The notes under the pieces are model-generated. The model did no database searches and was not told the DNA's origin. It saw nothing but the letters and a program-made list of their open reading frames with translations. Positions 50,241-61,449 of a stretch of DNA of 64,000 bases are shown one piece after another; position 1 is the first letter of the stretch; the number at the start of each line of letters is the position of its first letter. Both the position numbers and the translations under genes were made by a program. This stretch comes from Corbicula japonica (taxonomy: Eukaryota; Mollusca; Bivalvia; Venerida; Cyrenidae): positions 6,696,001 through 6,760,000 of the forward strand of contig JAZAYU010000012.1 of the NCBI GenBank assembly GCA_038501625.1, written 5' to 3'.

Positions 50241-51322
50241 GCCGATATTTTAACTATGAAACTTAGATAATATTTCCTACTTTGTCATAAAATGTTCTTG
50301 ATTGGTTTCTTTGGCTTTTCATTACTATGGAAGTGTTATTTCACCTGGAATACACACATACTCAGTAGACAATTTGTGAATCACTTTATTTTGTTCAACA
50401 GTTTCATAGAATTGTTTTATGGTTTGATGCAGACTGACTTAAAGACAGACACTTTTTTTGTTATAAAAATGATTTACATAACAATGAATCTGATGGATTT
50501 GGATTTGGTCATCAATAGTTTCATACAAGTGAAAAATGCTTTAATATTAATAGGTTTTAGTAATTTTACAAACAGCTAATTATTTTGATTAACTAGAGAT
50601 TTTATCTTAGATAAAAACACTTGAAAAAAAATTGTAATGATATTGCTTTCCATGCGGAAACAACGCACTAAACTTTATTGTTGTTGTTTTTTTAATATTG
50701 TAGCTATTAATGGTATTATTAGAAAAAAAAACAGCCAGCATAGGTGATAGAAGAGGACTGTTCTATACCACAAACAATAGTCAATTGTGGCAAGAAGAAC
50801 AAAAAGCAACAAATGTGTGGTACTTTTTAGAGGACTTAAAACTACAACCATCAATTATATTGATCTGGACAGTTCCAGAACTTGGAGAGCTCAGTTCTTC
50901 ATAATTCTATATCTCTGATGTTCAGTTAGAGGACCAGTTTCAAGAAAATAATTATTTAAGCTTTATTACTCCGTCAGTGAACATGCTAATTCTGGGAGGT
51001 CGAGTCATAAAATTATTGTTTATTTTTTTCTACAGTACAGTTAATTAATCAGTTCTGGCACACGCTCGATATTCTTGCTGCAAATCTCAGATTGTTTATG
51101 CAAACAATGTATCATAGGGTATTAGATTGTCAGCAACAATTTGAGATCAATTTTGATAAAATCTACCATGTGTAAGCATTGAATTTTTGCCGGCAAACAT
51201 AGCCCCAATTCAACTAGTTTCGACACCCTTCGAAGCATAGTTAAATTTAGATTGTAATCTTAGGGGGCATCTCAAAATATATTTTAACTGTCATCAGGAT
51301 GTTTAATACAGTATTCTATCTA

Positions 51323-52240
51323 CAGTCGAATCTCGATAATTCGAACTCGACTGGACCGGGAAAAAAGTTCGAATTTTCGAGAGTTCGAATTATCGAAGGT
51401 CTGTCGGCCGGCGGAAGTGGAAATAGTTTGTTCATGTCTTTTACGTCTGTTGATCTATATTATGTTTTGTGTGTGAAATAAAAGACAAAATAAATATTTG
51501 CTTGTTCAAAAATATGCATATACATGAACGTACATGAGCGTAACTCGAAAACATTTTGACATAAATAAAGTACGAAGTCAACAATAGCATAAATCACGAA
51601 TCTCCACGTCACAGATGATTAATCTACATCTGCCATACTAGTTTGAATGGTCACTCGCATTACAAAGTCTTTTTTCATCAGAACTTTGTGCAACATGCTT
51701 AGTTCACGCTCACTATTACCCTGACATTTGAAGTACCGCCTCATCGTTCATTAAGCACTAATCGCTTCACGAAAAAGGGCGTCGGCGTCGTTTCCTTTTA
51801 AATCGAACATTTTTTGTTTGCAAGTTTAGTTTGCAAGTTTTAATTATTTAAATCTTTCTTTATTATATTTCTGATCAGATTTTAATGAGATAAAAAAACT
51901 AATGTTATTTGTTGGTAACAGGTATCGCGTTGCCTAATTTCTGTCTGTTTCACAACGTGTGCTAATCTTACGGCGCCGCTATTGTTATCCGCTTGAAGTG
52001 TGAAAACTTTTACGAGTCATTATTTTGAGCGATAATTTTCAATGGAGTTCGAAATATCGAGAGTGAAATTAATTGAAAATCAACCGGACGGACTGGACTT
52101 TGAGTTCGAAGTATCGGGTGTTCGAATTATCAAGAGTTAATGCATATAAGGTATATAGGCGTTTTGCCGGGACCGAGATACGAGTTCGAAATATCTACGG
52201 TGTTCGAATAATCGAAGTTCAAATTATCGAGGTCCGACTG
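51323..52240. mobile_element. pogo/Tigger-like CAGT element 3
   Basis: Termini CAGTCGAATCTCGATAATTC and the complement of CAGTCGGACCTCGATAATTT, flanked by TA. The interior has further TTCGAA/TTATCGA palindromic motifs near both ends. 918 bp, no transposase. Confidence 0.85.
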
Positions 52241-53359
52241 TATATGTACACATCAGGTACGACATTAAGTTGGACTTAGGTGTTAAAAAAGCTAAAGATG
52301 GATGGAATTAACTGTCATCATTTTAATACTTCAAAATTATAAACTGTAAACATAAATATAACTGTACTGTAAATAATTGCACATACTTTTTAATAAAATC
52401 ATATCAGCAAAATATCACTTCATTCAAACATTCACCAATACTGTAGTAACATTATAATTTATATATATGTATGTAGAGGACTAGATCTGGCAAATATTAT
52501 AGGCTGCAGCTGTGGACATGGATTTGACTGGGGTAGAGAAGTCTTTTATCACATGGGTAAATGGTGTATATCAAGCTCCTGATCAGCCAGCACATCCATG
52601 GATAACAGCAGGACTACAATGTGAAGCTGAAGTTTTCTGGAGGCTATTTTTCTGTGTCCAGCCCATTACTTTTTCAACAGCTGAACAGAATGTGTGGTTT
52701 TATCTTCAATGAAGAAGTGTCAAAATTGTCACAAATAAACTGTTCGATTTTGTTTAAATCCTTTTAAAACAAGAAATGTTTGAGGAAAAAGCACACTTTA
52801 TTATTCATTTTGTTTAAAATAAAAAAAAAATTTGGAAAGAATGACTTTTAAATATTATTTAAGACAAAAAGATTAAAAGTACAAACCCTGTTGCCAAACA
52901 TTATAGGAGAAAATTGATTTAAATTAATATCTTAATGAACCATATACATTTAATTGAAAAGGAGAATAACTAATATAAACTATTTATGTCAGTTTAGAAA
53001 ACTTGTAGGTTTTTTACATGATGAACTTCTTTAAAATCTAAAAGTTGTCCCAAAATTTAATAAAAGAATCAATCCCTTAATTCACAATATATTAATTTAT
53101 AAGTTAATATATAAAGGTGTATAATTGTATAACATTTTTGGGAGAACTATGGAACTCACTATAAATCAAGTAGGTGATGATGTTGGACACCTGTTTTAAA
53201 TCCCATATCAATACTTTATTAGTAATTAAAATATTTGTAGTGGAGTTATGGGTCTTAATGGTAATGATGAAGATTTTAATAGTGAACACATATTCAAAGT
53301 TTCACATTGATATCTTAAGTAGTTTAAGAGATAGTTGGACCAAATGCAAAATTACTTTA

Positions 53360-53560
53360 ACACAAAATTAAGAACAAAAAGGGCATAACTTGAACATTGT
53401 TTGTAGCAGAGTTATAGGTCATGTCAGTAATGACGAAGATGATGATGGTGAATATATATTCCATGTTTCAAGTTGATATCTTAATTAGTTACAGATAAAT
53501 TGCATAGGTAAATGAATGCCGACGCTGGATTGAGTATAATGACATCCCTACTCTTCGAAT
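53360..53560 (+). repeat. Composite-element core fragments
   Basis: AAAAAGGGCATAACTTGAAC and ATATATTCCATGTTTCAAGT repeat units related to those at 5950-6100; no head and only a short GCCGACGCTGG where the tail should start. Confidence 0.45.
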
Positions 53561-54222
53561 AACAAGCTTAAAAGATCCAGACCAGGATTGACTCACTTAC
53601 AGTTGTCAATGTCTTACTCAAATGTTTCTTCATACATGATACTGTATACATACAATACTGCAATGATCAGGGGTTCCTTTAACTACTTAATCTCAAGAGT
53701 CATTTTGACCCACTTATAGGATTCTGCCATTCATTAGCCAAAATACCCCTAATTTAAGGAAAAAAATATCATTCAGTTAAAATCATAGGGGTCAAAATGA
53801 GGCTTTTTGAAAATTTCAAGAGTCAAAGGGTTATCTCCTGGGTCAAATGGACACCCCCCCTCCCTTTGAGTGATACTGTGTTAACTTATACACAGTTAAA
53901 TTACATATTTGTGGGCAAAACCTTATTTTAGAAATAAGATGCTGGCTATGAATGACTACACTAGATCATCATTAAAATTACACCAGCAACTGTCTTACCC
54001 AACAAAATCTAAAAGTTAGTTCATTTTGCTGTATTTTGACAACTCTAGAAAACGTTTGATACGGCCCCATCATACGCAACATGTGCACCGGAAGTGGTTA
54101 GCGAAAGCCTTCTCAAGAATGAAGCTTATCTTCCTGTGGCATGATCTGTCATGCTAAATGTTAAAAGGCAACAATAATTAGAACATTTTTACACATATTT
54201 ACACCGACTTTCCCGTCATCAC

Positions 54223-54344
54223 CTTATTATGAGTGCAGAAATCAAACATTTTATTGGGAGAGCACCTGCGTTCCGCCATTACACGGATCATTTCGGTGAA
54301 AAGGTCATCTGAAACTTCAAGCTCCTGTTGATCCGCCGGAGTCC
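54223..54344 (-). CDS. Candidate exon, unknown protein
   Basis: A 40-codon open stretch with no ATG start: acceptor ACGGTATTTAG|GG, donor AATAAG|GTGATG. The protein reads TPADQQELEVSDDLFTEMIR, then VMAERRCSPNKMFDFCTHNK, well-mixed and charged and unlike translated repeat DNA. The CpG-bearing codons stand out from the AT-rich surroundings. The family is not recognised. The frame could instead run on 7 codons to a stop. It may be part of the same gene as the 57-kb candidates. Confidence 0.35.
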
Positions 54345-54414
54345 CTAAATACCGTAAATGTGGAAAAATGTACAAAAAGGTGGTAAAAATGTGGAAAAGG
54401 GTGGTTAACTATTA

Positions 54415-56140
54415 CAGGCTGTCAACCAGGTCATCTCCAAAATATAGGAAAGATATAGGAATATTTTTTCAACAAATATAGGAGTTTTTGGTTGATTTTG
54501 AGGCAAAATATAGGAGTTTGGAACTGATAATAGTTATATTTACTTGCACTTATACAAATGATTTTCACATGTGCATTTACTGTTTCTACAATTATCAATG
54601 TCCAAAATGTCCACTGTAAAAATTATGGAAACCATTAACTTTACCATCAGCACCATCAAGCACATCACCAGCATCTGAATGACCATTCAAATAAGGGGGA
54701 AATGCAGAAAATGCATTAACAAAGCTTGATTTTTTAGTTTTAGTTTGTCTTCTATGATATATACATTTGTAGTACTGTACACAGCATCGACCCATCCAGT
54801 CATAGTCATATTGCTTTGTGTGTAAAAATCTGGGTTACAATGCCCAAAAGGGTTCAGTCAAAAGTGACCCTAAGGCCTTACTTTGGTCAAACTCTATTGA
54901 GAACCTGTAGGCAATACATCATACAAAATTATATGCCCTTCACTAATCTAGAAGTTCCGGAATATGATTCCATTTATTTATTTAATCTGCATGGAACAGT
55001 ACTGCAGTCAAATAAGTCTAAAAACCTAAATACAAAGAATATTGCTACATGTTTCAAGAGAAATGATAAAAACTTATCAAGTTATAACCATAACTGAACT
55101 TTAGTTCAAACTGCCATTAAATTTCTATACAACAGCAATAAATTTCAAAAGCCAAATCCTTCTTGGGAATAGATGGACATTATTCATTTCAGGTTCATTT
55201 AAGTTTAACAGTAATTTAACTTTTATCCATTGAGTGGTTGCATAAAAAACAATAATTTTAGAAAACTATGCAAATATTTTGCAGATTATCCTAATAAAAA
55301 AATTCTAAAGTTATCTCAATTTATTTAACAAACAGTTGTTGCAAATTATCAAATAATATTGTTTTTATTACCTCCCTTAATTTGACTTTGCCTTTTGAAA
55401 ATTATTGTTTTTGTAAAGACACGGTTATCTCAATTTATTTAACAAACAGTTGTTGCAAATTATCACATAATATTGTTTTTATTACCTCCCTTAATTTGAC
55501 TTTGCCTTTTGAAAATTATTGTTTTTGTAAAGACACCTTCTTTTGCGTACACTCTTTTGCATACACTCTTTTCCAACAGAGTTTGATAACACTCTTCAAA
55601 CTGGAAAACTGACCACAAAAGTCAGCTGAAGAATTCTTGTTCACAGTCAAGCATGTTTTTCCCAGGTGTCCATCTTGACGTTTTAGGCAACCACATACAC
55701 CATACCAAATATAAGCTCTCTAGTCCTTGCAGTTGGTGAATAAAATTTAATGATCTTTAATATTTTTTGCATTTGGTTGCAACTGCAACAAGAATTCTGC
55801 ATAGAAGTTAAAATTTGTTTTTGTCAGGTAAGCCTTAATACACAGAAACCTGCTACAAAGTTGTTAGAGAATCAGATTAAAACTTAAGTAAATGCCACCC
55901 ACCAAGTTTTCACCAATCTAAAAGTTGAGTTTTGTTCTTGAAAAAAAAAGAAGAAAGCAAAAGCAGTATCGAAGCAATATTTACTCTCTTCATTAATCGG
56001 CAAAAACAAATACTAAAAAATATAGGAATACACATAAAAATATAGGAGAAATATAGGAATATAGGAGGCTTTTCAGAATATAGGATTCTGATCCAAAATA
56101 TAGGAGAAATATAGGAATATAGGAATCTGTTGACAGCCTG
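54415..56140. mobile_element. CAGGCT element, 6-bp duplication, copy 2
   Basis: Termini CAGGCTGTCAACCAG and CTGTTGACAGCCTG are flanked by the 6-bp direct repeat CTATTA (54409-54414 and 56141-56146). Clusters of ATATAGGA repeats sit inside each end (54440-54520 and 56015-56125), analogous to the ACTAGGA clusters of copy 1. A 114-bp segment is tandemly duplicated at about 55310-55540. No convincing transposase: the short ORFs inside show no recognisable domain. Confidence 0.8.
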
Positions 56141-56436
56141 CTATTAAATATTTGATAAAAAAAGTGAAAAACAATGATTATAAATCAAAATACATCGAAT
56201 AATAGGTATATTATACGTTCAACATGTTCGGTAAACTATGCTTATATGCACATAATAGATTAGGGCATAGTCGTGAACATACTCGTGGAAAAAGGTGGTA
56301 AAAATGTGGAAAAGCTGGTAAAAAGATGAATATCTGATACAAAAAAGTGAAAAACAATGATTATAAATCAAACTACATCGAATAATAAGTTTAAATTAAA
56401 CTCTTTTAACCTTTTATTAGAATATCGAACTAGATT

Positions 56437-56680
56437 AAATCTTCCTTTCCTGTAAAGATACACCTGTATTGCTCTGACGAACAGTTTAGATCCAGATCAG
56501 CCGGCACATCCGTGCCGTCTGATCAGGATCTAAACTCTTCGCTTTTTGATTCATTAGGTTATTTCTGACCAAAATGCGACCAGCGCATATCCTGATACAA
56601 CGGCACGAATGTGCCCGATGATCTGGATCTACACTGGTCACACATGCGTAAAAATGCGTATATATCAAGGAAAGGGTTAT
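56437..56680. mobile_element. Twin-hairpin MITE, full length
   Basis: CTTCCTTTCCTGTAAAGATA to CAAGGAAAGGGTTA. Both hairpins are present (GACGAACAGTTTAGATCC, GCGACCAGCGCATATCC). It is closely related to the copy at 27175. Confidence 0.75.
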
Positions 56681-56789
56681 TGTGGATGAAATCTGTTGTG
56701 ATTATTGTTACTTATATAATACAATCATTCCTTCTGTATCTTTACACATTGTTTTATAATAAGTCGAGTAGTCAACATGCCTGATTCTC

Positions 56790-57005
56790 CAAAAACCCTT
56801 TATTCGAGGGGACTGAAGCAATTCAGTCTTGACCAGGGGTCCAACGGGGACTAACCGATGCCACAACCAAACTAATCACAAACGATCTTATAGATATAAT
56901 GCACTCTCCGCCCAATATGGGTTGCTGCCCGTGGGATCTTCGGGTCAAAAACCTTTTATTCGAAGGGACTGAAGCGATTCAGTTGTGACCGGGGGTCCCC
57001 GGAGA
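56790..57005. repeat. Direct repeat ~154 bp apart
   Basis: TTATTCGAGGGGACTGAAGC at 56800 and TTATTCGAAGGGACTGAAGC at 56955, each followed by a diverged GTCTTGACC/GTTGTGACC and GGGTCC. It lies just 3' (minus strand) of the candidate membrane exon. Confidence 0.6.
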
Positions 57006-57019
57006 GGTAGTCTATATAC

Positions 57020-57211
57020 CTGACCAATAATTCAAATATTAAGACAAAAACAAGTAGACATATAATAAATAGCGTAGACTGTGACTTAATTCCGACATTC
57101 CACGAGGTTAGGAAGGAGGGCGCGTGTACGGGGAAAACAGTGTAATATTCTACCATCAGCACACGATAGGCATAGGGCACGCCAATCACAATGATGGCCT
57201 GCGCTATGAGA
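57020..57211 (-). CDS. Candidate exon, two membrane segments
   Basis: A 192-base open stretch bounded by an acceptor (CCATTTTTGTAG|TC) and a donor (GTCAG|GTATAT), phase 2 at both ends. It encodes LIAQAIIVIGVPYAYRVLMV, a loop with FPVHAPSFLTSW, then STLFIICLLVFVLIFELLV: two hydrophobic helices with a ~25-residue loop, as in a multi-pass membrane protein. The product is not recognised. It could belong with the candidate exons at 57.6 and 54.3 kb on the same strand, but that is inference. Confidence 0.4.
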
Positions 57212-57576
57212 CTACAAAAATGGTAGAAAAAAGAAAATCCTATTGTTTTTAAATGTACATACAACATTTTGTTAAACTTTTTGAAAACCATAAAACTTAC
57301 CATGTTGTAAATACCGTGTAAGCATTTGTATTCGTATATACTTACTTTATGATACATGACATTACCTAAATAACAATGACATTCAATGAGTCGTGCCCAA
57401 ATCAGTTATTAATTTAGAACTAAATGGCAATGTGTTTAAGATGGTCTAGGGCAGCCCTGTTAAATATATAAGCCAGTAAGGCCAGGCCCCCAAAACTAGG
57501 CCCCACTATGAACCTAAACACATGGAACTCGGCGTATGCCACAAATGTTAATGCATGCTTCATTATTATTCGATAC

Positions 57577-57718
57577 CCTCAAGGTGTCAGGTATGGTCCT
57601 CTGGTGGCTGAAGATTTCTACAAGACAAGACTGCACCCGGTCCTCATCGCGACGGATAGACAACTCCCTTTTCGGCTCCAGACCCTTAAAGGTTGAAATA
57701 TCATATCGTGGTCGCTGA
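57577..57718 (-). CDS. Candidate exon, unknown protein
   Basis: The minus frame is open with GC-rich, codon-like sequence: RPRYDISTFKGLEPKREL, then SIRRDEDRVQSCLVEIFSHQ. Possible acceptors are TTTTTTAAG (exon from 57718) or four bases later; a possible donor is AGG|GTATCG at 57577. The base composition and charged, non-repetitive protein differ from the surrounding AT-rich sequence. The family is not recognised. The plus strand of the same stretch also has a short ORF, taken as a shadow. The splice phase does not match the next candidate exon directly. Confidence 0.3.
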
Positions 57719-57721
57719 CTT

Positions 57722-57945
57722 AAAAAACGCGGACTGGTTTACATGTTCTGTTTAAATAAAAGTATATTGGTATGGGCTGTCCTGCAAAAGACAGTGCCGG
57801 GCCCCGTGGGCGCCGATTTTAACCTTATAATTGTTGCTTTATTCATGTTCTGTTTTAATCCATGTATATTGGTATGGGCTGTACTGTAAAGGATAGTGCC
57901 GGGCCCTGTGGGCGCTGATTTTAAAAAGCGGGGGCTGGTTTTTAA
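57722..57945. repeat. 102-bp tandem duplication
   Basis: TATGGGCTGTCCTGCAAAAG at 57771 and TATGGGCTGTACTGTAAAGG at 57873, each followed by AGTGCCGGGCCC and GTGGGCGC. Two copies. Confidence 0.7.
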
Positions 57946-57999
57946 TATTCAATATAGATCGCTGTGATTATGGAATTAGCTGATAATTGCAGATAAATG

Positions 58000-59550
58000 T
58001 ATACTTTTCACGACTCTGAATTTAAAGTTTTGATTTAATAACAAACTTTTGATTTTTTAAATTAAATTTATGAAAATGTGCCGGAACTAAGTGATTGAAT
58101 GCCGGAACTGATTAATTGACTGTAGATGAAATGTGCATGGGGAAAAAGTTCCTTTGGGTCAAGTGAATACTGTGTTACTGGAGAGAATCAGACATAGTAT
58201 CATTTCAAATGTTGTTATATAAATGCCACATACGCCTTAAAGAACTATGGCTTCTATTTTTACTTATTTGTTTCGCCAGGCCGTCTCGAATTTCCCGCAA
58301 TCTACAGATCTAGTACATATTGCACTTCTTAAAAAAAGATTACAAATTGAACTCAAAGCATTAAAAATACCAACAAGATTAAGGTACTCTTTATAGACTG
58401 TGTCGTGATGGTTGATTAACCGATTGTGATTTTCGTCATATAATCGAAGTGGATGCAATAAAAATCGGAAGAACTGTTATTTATTAGGTTAAAATTTAAA
58501 AAGTTAGCATGGTTTCACCTGTGTAAGCCGATTTTTAAAATAGATATCTGAGGATGATGCAATCGGGTGGTAATGTTGACCTGGTTATAGACTCTTTCTC
58601 CGTCGTTATCAGAAAATAAAGTACAGACATGCGCAGTGAAACAGTCAAGACCTGGTTATTGGGTCCTTACAAATGACTTTTTCAGATTTTATTTTTCAAT
58701 ACACGAGAAAAAGATTCGAATAAAGACATTCAATTGTGCTTGCGTTTTTTTTGTTGTTGGTGTATCCAACGTCTTGATCTGGTAATATTCAAATATGCCA
58801 GAAAGTTTCAGAAGTTGAAAACAGCATGCCTCTGTTGCATGATTTCTCTCTAAATGGTATGTTTTGTCAGGCCTAATAGATACCTTGATAAACAGCCATT
58901 GTTTTACTTTTTATTTAAACTTCTGCGTCGTTTTGGCGTCAATCTTGTACAGCACGTATGTGGATTTCAGTAAATTTAGGAAAGAAAGTGTTTCGTGTAT
59001 TTTCTTAAAAGAACCTCAAACAATAAAATATAATTTATAAACACTGTGTTACTTGTATTCAAAAATACATCTTGCTTAACTTTGTGCGCATCTATGAATG
59101 AACTTCGGTTGCAATAAGACATAACGATGAATATATAATATTAAAATTTACATCAGAAGAGAGGCTTTCTTGAAAATCATAAGAAGGGGAGATGTGACAA
59201 TCAGGACTGAGTGGATGGCTACACGCACAAAAAACTAACACACTGAAAGAAAGCAGATTTCTTTTGATCAAGTCCGTTCACATGGGTTCTTTTATACATA
59301 TTTATCTCGCTCTCTAATCAAGTCACTAATATTATACAATATCGGACCAAAGTATGGGGCGACTCTTTAGATCTGCACAAGGCTGGGTTAAAACTATCTC
59401 ACAAATAAAACTTGTTCTTGTTTGTTGATATTAGATCTAGGGATAAGTGTGAGGTTGATGCACATTAGAACCTGGTTTAAACACACCGGTATCCGTCAGG
59501 TGTAGTTTTTTATAATTGTTGTGATGCCTTATTTATAACTGATCATTATA
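58000..59550. other. No gene or clear repeat seen
   Basis: AT-rich, without splice-bounded open stretches that I can support. A 64-codon minus ORF near 58.3 kb has no recognisable features. Confidence 0.5.
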
Positions 59551-60738
59551 ATCGCACGCTTTCTTTTACTCTCTGCTTTTCGGCTGTGTAGGGAGGCTGC
59601 GTTTTTTTTATTTGTGTGGTTAAATCTGATATGCATTATTAAACAAGTTTCACTTTTTGCCGACTTATATTGTTAATGTGAATTATAACTGACGAGGATT
59701 AAAATCAGTGTTCAGAAGTATTGAAACTAGTGGACTAGAATTAATCTTACAGGATTCCTCGATACCGCTTAACACATGCCATTAGCAGGGGCGGATGTAG
59801 GTTTTTAAATTAGGGGGTGTAAAGCCCCTCCCACATCCTCGAAGTTTAATTTTCATACCTGATTATCTAAATTCTGGTGGAATTTCCGATGATCCTCAGG
59901 ACAAACTGCAGTTTTTATCGCTAGCTCTGTGATAGTTTATTGTCTATTATTTATGATGCTGTTGCTTAATTATTTTGCAGAAACGAACAAAACAATATAA
60001 TGTTAGCGTGTTATGCACTTGCGTGTTTAGTACTGAAAATACAATTTTTTTTACCGACACGATATATAACAGAGGAAACTTTGTGCAAAAACACAGAAAG
60101 TTTTTGTCTCATGAGTTAACATGGTCTAAAAATTCAATAAGAATGTCTTATATTGTAATATAATGCTATCTTCTCCTTTCTACTTTTTGGCTGTCTGGGA
60201 AGGCTGTGTCTGCTGGATGTGGCCATTCCTGATATGCATATTTCACTTTTTTATCGGGACCAGCCACCTTTAAAAGCATTCCGCCTCTTTTCATCTAGCC
60301 GCGGACCAAAACATGTTCGACCCTAGAACCCGTTAACGAACAGATATAATATGTTAAAATATGGAAATTGTAATGTCACCTTTTGTGTTCATTGTGAGAA
60401 TTTTCTAACGTTTATTATCCCTAGAAATTCGCAGACATTTTCATGGAAAAATAAGTCGCAGCGCTAGAAGTGGGAAACATGCGTGCTTGTGTGCCTATGT
60501 GGAGTCTAAGTAGTTTATACATTATTCAGAATAGTATTAATTGTCTGACCTTGGAATAGTACTTAACCTGCCGTGAAAGTTCGTCGCAGACAACACGAAC
60601 AACTGTTGTTAGTTATTATTAATTACATCGAATAACAAAATGGTCGTATTCCGTTGAAATTTCATACAGTTTTGTGTATAATATTATTAGAATAAATAGA
60701 ATTAACTTTATATTTTAATTTATAGTAAAGAAATCAAC

Positions 60739-60950
60739 TAAACATTTGTAATAACAAAGGGTCATAACTCTGGTAAAAATGGTCGCAGGAACAAATCTCT
60801 TTTTACGATCATCTATACATCCTGCATGAAATCCGCCTGATAGTTTAGGAGAGTTGGTGCCTCAAGATTTGGGAGAAGTACGGACGGATGTACAGACGTA
60901 AGGACGAGTGCAACTCTCTATGCCTCCCACTTCGTGGGGGGCATAAAAAA
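60739..60950 (+). mobile_element. Short composite element, 5'-truncated
   Basis: Starts at the core (CATTTGTAATAACAAAGGGT), with GGACGGATGTACAGACG and tail CACTTCGTGGGGGGCATAAA. The head stem is missing. Confidence 0.7.
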
Positions 60951-60965
60951 CAACATACACATGAA

Positions 60966-61040
60966 CAATTTTCCTTTTTTTAAAAGGCTTTAAGAGGTAA
61001 ATATTGAAGATACGGAATAAGGCAGAGAAAGAAATGTAAC
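60966..61040 (+). repeat. Dispersed repeat, partner at 63503-63575
   Basis: AGGTAAATATTGAAGATACG and GGCAGAGAAAGAAA here; AGGTAAATATTGAAAATACG and GGCAGAGAACGTAA at the second site, which lies about 200 bases upstream of the TATA box of the right-edge gene. Confidence 0.6.
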
Positions 61041-61404
61041 TACATATTACATATGTGAATTACATCTGCAAATCAGCAACTGTTTAAAATTTTCTGAACC
61101 CTTTTTTGAACAAGAAAAACTAATAATTATGTTGTTTCATTTTAGTCAGTATTCGTCAGCGAATAATTCTGAATTCGTCATCGTCTCTGAGGGGTCTTCG
61201 TCGCACGTTCTTTGACTTTAATAGTTAATAAGCCCATAATCTTTTTAATTGCTTGTAGTGTCTGTTTTGAAATTTGGCCATTTTATAAACCATGCTCTCT
61301 CTCTTCCTCTCTACTTTTTGGCATTGTGGGGAAGCTGTTTTTTTCTGGTTGTGGCAATTCCTTATATGAATATTTCACTTTGTATCTTCAATATCAGAGG
61401 AATC

Positions 61405-61436
61405 AGAAGCAGCAGCAGCAACAGCAGCAGCAGAAA
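61405..61436 (+). repeat. CAG/CAA microsatellite
   Basis: GAAGCAGCAGCAGCAACAGC-type run of about ten triplets. It would encode Gln or Ser in short ORFs that are otherwise unsupported. Confidence 0.85.
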
Positions 61437-61449
61437 ACACTAGTCTAAA

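Larger units (their letters stand above)
59560..61385 (+). repeat. Three diverged copies of a ~90-bp segment
   Basis: Copies at about 59560-59660, 60168-60255 and 61290-61383 share CTCTCTGCTTTTCGGCTGTG / CTACTTTTTGGC forms, then GGRAGGCTG, then GATATGCATATTTCACTTTT forms. The spacing is irregular, so it is not a simple tandem array. Confidence 0.55.

Noticed and set aside
50292..50579. 95-residue plus-strand ORF, Phe/Ile-rich
   Set aside because: AT-rich hydrophobic translation with no splice context or recognised motif.
61212..61448. ORF ending in a polyglutamine or polyserine tract
   Set aside because: Driven by a CAG microsatellite; the rest has no coding features.
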